DNA of 30,862 nt from JAIMBK01 sp040755975 (lineage in GTDB: Bacteria; Bacillota; Desulfotomaculia; Desulfotomaculales; Nap2-2B): the NCBI GenBank assembly GCA_040755975.1, contig JBFLZY010000029.1:1-30862 (forward strand). The letters are read 5' to 3'. A model generated the notes under the pieces. It saw only the letters and a program-made list of their open reading frames with translations. It was not told where the DNA came from and made no database searches. The position numbers were made by a program, and so were the translations under genes. The first letter of the stretch is position 1; the number at the start of each line of letters is the position of its first letter. Positions 24,694-30,862 of this stretch are shown here, piece after piece.

Positions 24694-25542
24694 TCAATCC
24701 GGGGGAGGAAAATCCTTTCCTTTAATTAGTTCCCCGTACAGCTCCGGCCTCCTTCCCGCCAGGAAAAAGCTGTGCCGCATGGAAGCCGATTCTCCTCCCC
24801 GGATCGTGTTGATGAGGGCGGGGTCGAGATCTGTAATAAGCAGGTCCTCCCGGCCGGGGAAAGCTTCCGCCGCCACGTTTCCTTTCGGGTCGATAACGAT
24901 TGCGCCGCCGCAAAAGGTTTGCCCGCCGTCTTCGCCGGTAAGGTTGCAGGCGGCGATGTAGACCGAATTATCGTAGGCCCGGGCGGGCAGGTACTTGAGC
25001 CAGACATCTTTGCGGTCGCCCACGTAGGCGGGCGAGGCGTGGGGAGCGAAGATGATCTCGGCTCCCTTCAGGGAATAAATGGCGGTTACCTCGGGAAAAT
25101 GCAGGTCCCAGCAGATGGCGATGCCGAAGCGGGCCTTTTCCGTGGAAAAGACGGGAAAGGAGTCCCCCGGCGTAAAGTAGGGAAGCTCGCTGTTCCCCAG
25201 GTGGGTTTTCCGGTATTTTTCCAGCCGGCCGTCCGGAAAGGCCGCCAGCTGGGTGATGAACGGCCGGGGGGAGCCGGATTTTTCGGCCAGGCCGGCCAGG
25301 ATGACCAGGCCGGTTTCCCGGGCCAGGGCGCCGATGGCCAGCGAGCTTTCCCCGGGAATTTCCTCGGCGTTCAGGTGGGCCCTTTCCCGGTTGTAGCCGT
25401 GCACGCACAGTTCCGGGAAACAGATCATTGCGGCCCCTTCTTTGGCCGCCCGCCGGGTGAAGGCGGCGATTTTTTCAATATTTTCCCGGGGGCGGCCGGT
25501 TTTAACCTGGATTTGAGCGAGGGCGATCCTTAATTTTTCCAT
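24694..25542 (-). CDS. Carbon-nitrogen hydrolase (nitrilase superfamily)
   Basis: This 282-residue cytoplasmic enzyme should hydrolyse a nitrile- or amide-type C-N bond. The Glu-Lys-Cys triad is visible: Glu44 in CFPELCVHGY, Lys112 in KYRKTHLG and Cys144 in AICWDLHFPEV. The C-terminal GGESASMRHSFFLAGRRPELYGEL is common in this superfamily. The substrate cannot be assigned; N-carbamoyl amines, omega-amides and deaminated glutathione are typical for related proteins. It is the first gene of a - strand pair with proA and diverges from the sigma factor gene across 296 bases. Confidence 0.9.
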   Translation of the reverse strand: MEKLRIALAQIQVKTGRPRENIEKIAAFTRRAAKEGAAMICFPELCVHGYNRERAHLNAEEIPGESSLAIGALARETGLVILAGLAEKSGSPRPFITQLAAFPDGRLEKYRKTHLGNSELPYFTPGDSFPVFSTEKARFGIAICWDLHFPEVTAIYSLKGAEIIFAPHASPAYVGDRKDVWLKYLPARAYDNSVYIAACNLTGEDGGQTFCGGAIVIDPKGNVAAEAFPGREDLLITDLDPALINTIRGGESASMRHSFFLAGRRPELYGELIKGKDFPPPD

Positions 25543-25638
25543 CTTCCTGTTGACGTTGGTTGTCGTTGGGATTCAACCGCGACATCGTTTTTGCCGTTCA
25601 GCCGGCAGTCTTATCGTTATCTTAAAAGAAAGGGTTTA

Positions 25639-25675
25639 TTTTCGTCAAGTTGTTGTTCTCGGGTCAAGAACAAAC
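25639..25675. repeat. Small inverted repeat in the nitrilase-sigma intergenic region
   Basis: TTGTTCT and AGAACAA flank CGGGTCA between the divergent carbon-nitrogen hydrolase and sigma factor genes. The dyad could be a regulator binding site. The surrounding 25543-25838 stretch has no gene on either strand; a GATAAT (25804-25809) with a weak TTATCT 17 bases upstream is a poor candidate promoter for the sigma gene. Confidence 0.4.
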
Positions 25676-25838
25676 CGGTATAGGTAAAAATGGTTGCCAG
25701 TGTACAATTCGGAGTCAGGCACCAGGGGCGGCCGACCGGAAAAAATCCCGAGCCTGAAAAATTTTATGGAGAGGAAAATGTTATCTTATGTAGAATAGAA
25801 TAGGATAATTGTAAATGGTTGCCTCGGGGTGAGCCCCT

Positions 25839-26438
25839 ATGAATAATGAAGGTAGAAATTTTCTGGAGATACTCTGGGAAAAAGAAGAAGGGATAGCCAG
25901 ATTCCTCTTTGAACATTTTTATGATTATATTTTTAGAGTAGCGTTTTTTATTACGAAAGACCACCAACTAGCCGAAGATGCTGTCCAGGAAACGTTTCTC
26001 CTCGTCCTTCAAAAATGTCCGCAGTTGAACGATGAGCAAAAGATCAACGCCTGGATCACAAAAATCGCCCTCAACGCAGCGCGCACCCAACTGCGCAAAA
26101 ACCGCGGTTTTCCGGTAACCCTGGACCCAGATCTAATTTACCAGCAGATAGAAAAACATTTACCGGAAGAACTGGTCGTCCAAAAAGAAGATTTACTCGC
26201 CATTTGGCAATCTATAGAAAATCTGCCCCCGGAGGTTCAGCGGACGTTTATTCTGCATTATCGTTACGAAATGAGCATAAAGGAAATCAGCGCAGCTACC
26301 GGCGTTCCGGAAGGAACCATCAAATCACATTTAAGCAGGGGTCGCAATTTTTTACGTCGCAAACTTCAAAAAACATCCTGTGGACCGGGTAAAGAACCAA
26401 AACCTGCGGCATCTGTCGAAGAGGTGAACCGGACGTGA
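25839..26438 (+). CDS. ECF-type RNA polymerase sigma factor
   Basis: This 199-residue sigma-70 family protein has region 2 around DYIFRVAFFITKDHQLAEDAVQETFLLVL (about 29-57) and region 4 as LPPEVQRTFILHYRYEMSIKEISAATGVPEGTIKSHLSRGRNFLRRKL, a helix-turn-helix for the -35 element. No region 3 is present, as expected for the extracytoplasmic-function group. GGGGTGAG precedes ATG 25839. Its TGA overlaps the GTG start of the anti-sigma gene, so the pair is translationally coupled and probably autoregulated. The signal it answers is unknown. Confidence 0.93.
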   Translation: MNNEGRNFLEILWEKEEGIARFLFEHFYDYIFRVAFFITKDHQLAEDAVQETFLLVLQKCPQLNDEQKINAWITKIALNAARTQLRKNRGFPVTLDPDLIYQQIEKHLPEELVVQKEDLLAIWQSIENLPPEVQRTFILHYRYEMSIKEISAATGVPEGTIKSHLSRGRNFLRRKLQKTSCGPGKEPKPAASVEEVNRT

Positions 26439-27235
26439 GACAATATACAGAAAAAGAACTGGACGAGATGATCAAAGCGGTGCTCCGGGCAAAGCTTGAC
26501 AATTGCACGCCTCCACCGGCAGAGGAAGCCTGGGCGCGTTTAAAGGAAAAAATGCCTCAAATATCTCAAATCAAGCGGCCCTTCCGCCCCGTCAAACGGC
26601 TGTTGCCCGGTATTGCCATAGCGGCAATATTTATTTTGTTGACCGTAACGATCTTCTCCTTAAGTATTCCCAAAACAGTAAGGGCGTTGGGTTACAAAGT
26701 GATGGACGGCATTACGGTGCTTCTGCGCGGCACGGAAATGAACCTGCGCGGCGGGGTCACCAGTGATGACGCCACAAAACCGCCCCCGCCTCCGGAAGAA
26801 GGAAAGGAGATAGCTGCGGAACCGCCAGCCGTGGTCACGCTGGAAAAAGCCAGGGAGCAGGCGCCCTTTCCTTTAAAAATACCGGGCTACCTGCCGGAGG
26901 GTTATCGGCTGGAAAAGGTGCTCTATCAAAAACAAAGCGCCTATACCGCCCAGGTGGAGATGGAATATAAAGGACCGGGAGGAAAGTATTTCACCCTCAC
27001 CCAGTTTAACTTCACCGGCGAGCTGGGCACCGGCTATGTCTACGACCGCGAAGATACCACCATTAAAGACGTGCCGATCGGACCTTGCCGGGCAAAACTG
27101 GCCGAGCATAAATCGGGTTTCGTGCACCTGATGTGGATTGACGGCCAAACCGGGCTGAATCTGGATGGACGGTTATCTGCCCGGGAAGCAATCAAAATAG
27201 CTGCCTCCCTGTACGAGCACTGGGATCAAAAGTGA
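26435..27235 (+). CDS. Membrane anti-sigma factor with DUF4367 domain
   Basis: This 266-residue protein begins at GTG 26435, overlapping the sigma stop by four bases. The cytoplasmic N-terminus (1-55) would hold the sigma factor. Residues 56-78 (LPGIAIAAIFILLTVTIFSLSI) form one transmembrane helix. A proline-rich linker with PPPPPEE follows, and the C-terminal DUF4367 domain (about 130-262) includes FPLKIPGYLPEGYRLEKVLY. The topology implies an outside sensor that releases the sigma factor on stress. No Cys/His zinc-binding anti-sigma motif is present. Confidence 0.88.
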   Translation: MRQYTEKELDEMIKAVLRAKLDNCTPPPAEEAWARLKEKMPQISQIKRPFRPVKRLLPGIAIAAIFILLTVTIFSLSIPKTVRALGYKVMDGITVLLRGTEMNLRGGVTSDDATKPPPPPEEGKEIAAEPPAVVTLEKAREQAPFPLKIPGYLPEGYRLEKVLYQKQSAYTAQVEMEYKGPGGKYFTLTQFNFTGELGTGYVYDREDTTIKDVPIGPCRAKLAEHKSGFVHLMWIDGQTGLNLDGRLSAREAIKIAASLYEHWDQK

Positions 27236-27244
27236 TCCCGGTGC
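27217..27244. terminator. Hairpin between convergent genes, possible terminator
   Basis: GCACTGGGATCA pairs with TGATCCCGGTGC over 12 positions with one G-T pair and an AAAG loop. It overlaps the last codons of the anti-sigma gene and lies just before the end of the opposing gene. Only TTT follows on the + strand, so it would be a weak intrinsic terminator or simply a barrier to convergent transcription. Confidence 0.5.
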
Positions 27245-27254
27245 TTTGCGCGGA

Positions 27255-27677
27255 TTAGTCCACTAAAATATAACTGGAAAAAGAGTTCGCGGATTCGGGA
27301 GTTCCGTTTTCCGTGACCTGGTGAAAACCCTTAGCCCGGTAATAATATCCATCGGACACCTGTACAGTTTTTGATCCGCTCACACTGAAAGTATTAACAT
27401 CTTCAAATTGCCAGCTACCCAGATCTTCCCAAGCGGAACCATTCCACTTTTGTAGGGTCAGGCGCAATAAGACACGCTCCACAACCTGGGAAGCTGATGT
27501 CTTGCCAAAAATGGTTACCTTCCCTGCTTCCGGGGAAGCAATCCGGCTGTAACCATCCCTTAAGTATTGGAAAGATTCAACTCCTATTCCCTCCCCGCCG
27601 ATTGAAGCAATGATTGCCGGTGAAGAAGACCCGGAAACCTTGTCTGAACTGGCCCAGCGCAGGCTAATGACGGCCAT
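27255..27677 (-). CDS. Unrecognised beta-rich protein, 140 residues, possibly 5'-truncated
   Basis: The sequence is rich in Ser, Thr and aromatic residues, with LQKWNGSAWEDLGSWQFEDVNTF and YYYRAKGFHQVTENGTPESANSFSSYILV. This resembles small secreted beta-sandwich proteins of Firmicutes. No signal peptide and no ribosome binding site precede the only ATG (27677). The frame extends 13 codons further upstream to a TGA without another good start. The gene may have lost its 5' end, or the product may be cytoplasmic. It ends 20 bases from the convergent anti-sigma gene. Confidence 0.5.
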   Translation of the reverse strand: MAVISLRWASSDKVSGSSSPAIIASIGGEGIGVESFQYLRDGYSRIASPEAGKVTIFGKTSASQVVERVLLRLTLQKWNGSAWEDLGSWQFEDVNTFSVSGSKTVQVSDGYYYRAKGFHQVTENGTPESANSFSSYILVD

Positions 27678-27837
27678 AACTTTGAAATAACCGCCAATCC
27701 GGCTTGGTCTGGTACTTCAAAAAATCGTTTCTGGTTAGATAAAAGTGTTTAGATACGGATGCCAGCAGTTGGTGAAGTTGATTTGAATGGTCAGTTATAA
27801 TCTGCTGTTGCATAAAGATACTCTCGTTTTACCGGCT

Positions 27838-28839
27838 TTATCCCATATACTCTGGAAACTTCCCGGTTTCCCTGATATATTGATAGGTATTGCGGAGGGC
27901 TTTCCTCGGCTGAATCCCGTGGTCCAGAGCAGCTTCGTATTCCCGCAGCCAGAGGTCTTTCAATCCGTAGTGGAAAAGCCACCGCAGCAGAACATACAGG
28001 GAAACTTCATCGTCAAGACCAACGTAGTGCGCTTTAAAATAACTGATTGCTTTTTCGTAGTCCCCCAGAGCCATTTGCAAGATCAGAACCAGCTCAACAA
28101 GGTCGTTATTTCTGCTCTTTTCCGAATAACCCATCTGCCGGCGTTTAAGAGAGCTTTTTAAAAACTCCCGGCGCAGCCGGTCGGCCTGTTCGGCGGCCTG
28201 CTCTTTCAAAGGGGCGGTGTTTAAAAATTCCACCAGGACATACATCAAATCGGTAGGCAAGGTATTGCGGTCAACGTGGTTTTCCACAATCAGCCGGATC
28301 GCCGCCGGTACCCACTCGCCGGGCAAAAAGGCCTGCTTTTTGGCGGCGATGACCTGCCGGTAAAACTCACTTTGCTTGATCCCGACCGAAGCGAATGGAT
28401 CGTCCGAGCTGAAGAGATAAACCCCGCAGGCCTCACACAAGAGGCAATAAAGTTTTTCCAGGAGCTCGCTTACCTGGGGGAGATTATTTGTGTCCCCGGT
28501 GAGGGTGAGTAAGTCTTTATACAGCCTTTTGACAATAAACCGCCACTTAGGGCGATCCTTTTTGGGGATGACGCGATTGGGGGCAAAATAATACTGTTGT
28601 TTCGCATTCTCAATGAAAAGTTCTGTTTCTTCTTTGACTTCTTCAAAGTCAGGAAGTTCGACAGCCTTTCGGTTCTTCCGGCGATTCTCGAGAAACCCAT
28701 CCGGGTCCTTGAGCAGGACATCGACCCCTTTTTCTTCGATTACTTTTTTGGGAAGAATTTTATACAGCTCGCCAATGATCAACCGCAACTTGTCAGCGGG
28801 ATAATCTTGTAACAACTCACGCACCTGTTGGATTTGCAT
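27838..28839 (-). CDS. Hypothetical helical protein, 333 residues
   Basis: I do not recognise this protein. It begins MQIQQVRELLQDYPADKLRLIIGELYKILP and is helical almost throughout, like a TPR/HEAT-type scaffold. Features are a basic central stretch (PKKDRPKWRFIVKRLYKDLL), a cysteine cluster YCLLCEACGVYLF near 132-144 that could bind metal if paired, and a C-terminal repeat-like part (ELVLILQMALGDYEKAISYFKAHY). GAGAAAGGATT precedes the ATG, so expression is likely. No signal peptide or membrane helix is seen. It stands apart from the flanking genes by over 100 bases on each side. Confidence 0.75.
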   Translation of the reverse strand: MQIQQVRELLQDYPADKLRLIIGELYKILPKKVIEEKGVDVLLKDPDGFLENRRKNRKAVELPDFEEVKEETELFIENAKQQYYFAPNRVIPKKDRPKWRFIVKRLYKDLLTLTGDTNNLPQVSELLEKLYCLLCEACGVYLFSSDDPFASVGIKQSEFYRQVIAAKKQAFLPGEWVPAAIRLIVENHVDRNTLPTDLMYVLVEFLNTAPLKEQAAEQADRLRREFLKSSLKRRQMGYSEKSRNNDLVELVLILQMALGDYEKAISYFKAHYVGLDDEVSLYVLLRWLFHYGLKDLWLREYEAALDHGIQPRKALRNTYQYIRETGKFPEYMG

Positions 28840-28956
28840 AAATCTATAATCCTTTCTCGTGTTGATATATACCGTGTTACAATCTCAAATTTAATTTTAG
28901 AACCAGGCTGTTTTCTTTAAATCTTAAGTTTACATAATCCAGTTTCTCTTCATTTT

Positions 28957-29556
28957 TCATTCCACCGCCAGCATCTTCCGGGCCAGCTCAACGCCCAGCA
29001 CCCACAAGGCGGCGGTGCTCAGGTGGGTGGGGGCGACGGCGTCGAAGAGGATGTTGGTTTGGGCGCTGAATTCCTCGTCTCCCTCCCAAAGGATCACCGC
29101 CAGGGGAAGTTTGGGCAGCGCGGGAATTTTAAAGCTCAGGTCGCCCATTTCCAGGGGAGTACCGCCGAGGGCGCGGGCGGCCCTTTGGAAGCCGTCCGAA
29201 TCCCGGCCGAAACGTTTGGCCAGCGGATTGGTGGCGTCCGTTTGAAAGGGAGCGTAGTGGTGGGCCCCGTCCGGCAGTTCCAGGAAGGCGAGCCAGCGCC
29301 CCCGCGGCGGCAGGCCGCTGGCCGAGCAGAGGTACTGCACAATGATGGTGCGGTCGTTGTAGGGAACGTCGTTTTGGCCGGCGCAAAAGACCCGGCCGTT
29401 GCGGTCAACTTCATATTCCCGGCCGAAATAGGGAAGCAAAAAGACCCCTTTCTCCCGGTTATAAACCGCCCCGCTTCCGGCCGCCACGTCTTCCGGGGAA
29501 AGGGTCTGCAATTTTTTAGCGGCTTCCGTATAGGCGTTAAGCACGTTGCACATCAT
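28957..29556 (-). CDS. DUF3786 domain protein
   Basis: This 199-residue protein follows the DUF3786 pattern throughout: an N-terminal CNVLNAYTEAAKKLQTLSPEDVAAGSGAVY, then FLLPYFGREYEVDRNGRV, RTIIVQYLCSASGLPPRGRWLAFLELPDG, a central PLAKRFG and the C-terminal ILWEGDEEFSAQTNILFDAVAPTHL. The family is common in strict anaerobes and has no established function; some relatives adjoin corrinoid or iron-sulfur proteins. AAGGGG lies several bases before paired ATG codons at 29556 and 29553. It is downstream of the endonuclease IV gene on the same strand. Confidence 0.9.
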   Translation of the reverse strand: MMCNVLNAYTEAAKKLQTLSPEDVAAGSGAVYNREKGVFLLPYFGREYEVDRNGRVFCAGQNDVPYNDRTIIVQYLCSASGLPPRGRWLAFLELPDGAHHYAPFQTDATNPLAKRFGRDSDGFQRAARALGGTPLEMGDLSFKIPALPKLPLAVILWEGDEEFSAQTNILFDAVAPTHLSTAALWVLGVELARKMLAVE

Positions 29557-29697
29557 TTTTCATCCCCTTGGTTTGTCCGTCTTGTGGGAGAAAAATACTT
29601 CCGGCAAAGAAACGGCCCGGCTGTTGTGGATATTTAAAATGATTTTGACGAAGCTTTTAGCCCGTAACGCAGCGCGCGGCCATCCGGCACAGCGGGT

Positions 29698-30543
29698 TCA
29701 GCCGGAGAGCAAACTTTTCAGCGTGGCCAGGTTTTCCACATCTTCTTTCAGGTCTTTTTCCTTGGGCGTTTCCAGCACCATGGGCAGATGCGCAAAACGC
29801 GGGTCGTTTAAGAGCAGACGAAACGGTTCCAGGCCCAGCTGCCCCAGGCCGATGTGCTCGTGCCGGTCCAGGCGGCTGCTCAGCTTTCCCCGGGAATCGT
29901 TTAAGTGGATCGCTTTTAACCTTTCGAGGCCGACCAAAGCGTCCAGCCGGGCGAAAGTCTCCGCGTAAGCCTCGGGGGTCCGCAGGTCGTACCCGGCGGC
30001 AAAGGCGTGGCAGGTGTCGAAGCACACCCCCAGCCGTTCGGGGGCGACGCTATGTTCCATGATCTGCGCCAGGTGTTCGAAGCGGCAGCCGAGGTTGGAG
30101 CCCTGCCCGGCGGTAACCTCCAGCAGAATCATAACAGGCGAATCAGCAGTGCGGGCGCAAATTTCGTCCAGGGCCCGGGTGATCCGCGCCAGCCCCACGT
30201 CCTCGCCGGCCCCCAGATGGGCGCCGGGGTGGGTGACCAGGTAGGGGAGGTCCAAAGCGGCGCACCTTTCCATTTCCACCAGAAAGCTTTCCACCGACTT
30301 TGCCCACAGATCTTCGTCCGGGGAGGCCAGGTTGATCAGGTAAGAAGTGTGGCCGAAGACAAACATTTGAGCGGCTTCCCGGTTTTCTTTAAACTGGCGG
30401 ATTTCCTCCGGCTCCACGGGCTTGGCCCGCCACTGGTTGCTGCTCTTCGTGAAAATCTGGATGGCCCGGCAGCCGATGCTCTGCCCGCGCAGGATGCTTT
30501 TGTCCACCCCCCCGGCAATGGACATGTGGGCTCCCAAAAGCAT
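29698..30543 (-). CDS. nfo: Endonuclease IV (deoxyribonuclease IV)
   Basis: This 281-residue zinc-dependent apurinic/apyrimidinic endonuclease acts in base excision repair. Metal-ligand stretches are GAHMSIAGG, HTSYLINLASP, LVTHPGAHLGAG, ILLEVTAGQG, GVCFDTCHAFAAGYDL, IHLNDSRGKLSSRLDRHEHIGLGQLG and VLETP, all in the usual order of the AP endonuclease 2 barrel. ATG 30543 is preferred because GCAGGTGA lies about six bases upstream; an in-frame GTG at 30552 would overlap that site. Length is normal. Confidence 0.97.
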   Translation of the reverse strand: MLLGAHMSIAGGVDKSILRGQSIGCRAIQIFTKSSNQWRAKPVEPEEIRQFKENREAAQMFVFGHTSYLINLASPDEDLWAKSVESFLVEMERCAALDLPYLVTHPGAHLGAGEDVGLARITRALDEICARTADSPVMILLEVTAGQGSNLGCRFEHLAQIMEHSVAPERLGVCFDTCHAFAAGYDLRTPEAYAETFARLDALVGLERLKAIHLNDSRGKLSSRLDRHEHIGLGQLGLEPFRLLLNDPRFAHLPMVLETPKEKDLKEDVENLATLKSLLSG

Positions 30544-30669
30544 AATTTTCACCTGCTTTTCAGTGCATTTCTCATATCTTCATAATATTTTATGCCTTCG
30601 TATTTTCCAACCTCACGCAGCCTTAAAAACATTATATCTTTTTTCGCCGGAAGGGCAACCCTTTCCTCT

Positions 30670-30862
30670 TTATTGCTCCGTTTTTACTCCTTTGTCTCTT
30701 CCGGATTCTTTTTCCGACATCGGGCCGCCGGGGCTGCTGATTCCGTGCAGGAAAATTTCCTGAAGGGTTTCCAGAGCCTGGGGTAAAGAAACGGCGTGAT
30801 TGATGAAAAAAGCCGGGGTGACCACGGCCCGCAGGGAGGCCAGGAAGGCGGTGAACAAGACG
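30670..30862 (-). CDS. Probable TetR/AcrR regulator, C-terminal end (partial)
   Basis: The gene enters from the right edge; the last 63 codons are seen, with the stop at 30670-30672. The text VLFTAFLASLRAVVTPAFFINHAVSLPQALETLQEIFLHGI resembles the final two helices of TetR-family ligand-binding domains, where a helix is followed by an L-x-x-x-x-x-I-F-L-x-G-I ending. The DNA-binding part lies outside the window, so the family call rests on this tail alone. About 20 charged residues follow. Confidence 0.45.
   Translation of the reverse strand, partial: VLFTAFLASLRAVVTPAFFINHAVSLPQALETLQEIFLHGISSPGGPMSEKESGRDKGVKTEQ

Overview
The window reads like the chromosome of an anaerobic, GC-rich member of the Firmicutes (Clostridia, possibly the Desulfotomaculum/Pelotomaculum/Moorella neighbourhood). 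This is inference from strong AGGAGG-type ribosome binding sites, cobalamin biosynthesis genes, an electron-transfer flavoprotein (Etf) pair, an ECF sigma/DUF4367 pair and DUF3786. No rRNA, tRNA or CRISPR array was seen.

Layout. (1) 1-1837: the end of a threonine-phosphate decarboxylase (cobD-like) and cobQ, both + strand. (2) 2241-6043: a three-gene molybdenum hydroxylase module (2Fe-2S, molybdopterin and FAD subunits), + strand. It is less GC-rich than its neighbours and looks transferred. (3) 6219-8730, - strand: etfB, etfA and a short FAD-binding protein that stops where the C-terminal half of a GlcD-type oxidase would begin. (4) 8948-10316: a hypothetical gene, an atypical cobalamin riboswitch missing its recognisable 5' half, a strong intrinsic terminator, then about 750 bases of gene remnants with no obvious riboswitch-controlled gene. 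(5) 10317-22733: a + strand defence-type island of SNF2 helicase with DUF3883, UvrD-family helicase, DUF1156 DNA methylase, a HEPN/Abi_C-like protein and a DUF499 ATPase. The helicase, methylase and ATPase resemble the helicase-methylase-ATPase (Hma-type) predicted defence systems. (6) 22915-23172: a lone DUF433 antitoxin-like gene. (7) 23323-25542, - strand: a carbon-nitrogen hydrolase and proA. (8) 25839-27235: an ECF sigma factor overlapping its membrane anti-sigma partner. (9) 27255-30862, - strand: two unrecognised proteins, a DUF3786 protein, endonuclease IV, and the end of a probable TetR-type regulator.

Most notable observation. The methylase gene is split by 244 bases flanked by a direct GGAG repeat. 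Removing those bases plus one repeat copy rejoins the reading frame exactly and restores a continuous methylase (FFEENIAKAFAEGRR across the join). The insert carries a near-perfect 25-base palindrome, a 9-base inverted repeat and an extended -10-like motif. The defence operon is therefore probably disarmed, or depends on removal of the insert or on complementation by two halves. The methylase also has a compositional mosaic around its catalytic DPPY motif.

How the genes work together. The helicases, methylase, HEPN protein and ATPase are packed with ATGA overlaps or gaps of a few bases and probably form one transcript. The Etf pair and FAD-binding protein form a second operon, the molybdenum hydroxylase subunits a third, and the sigma/anti-sigma pair a fourth. 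Family calls are from reading the sequences; no searches were run.
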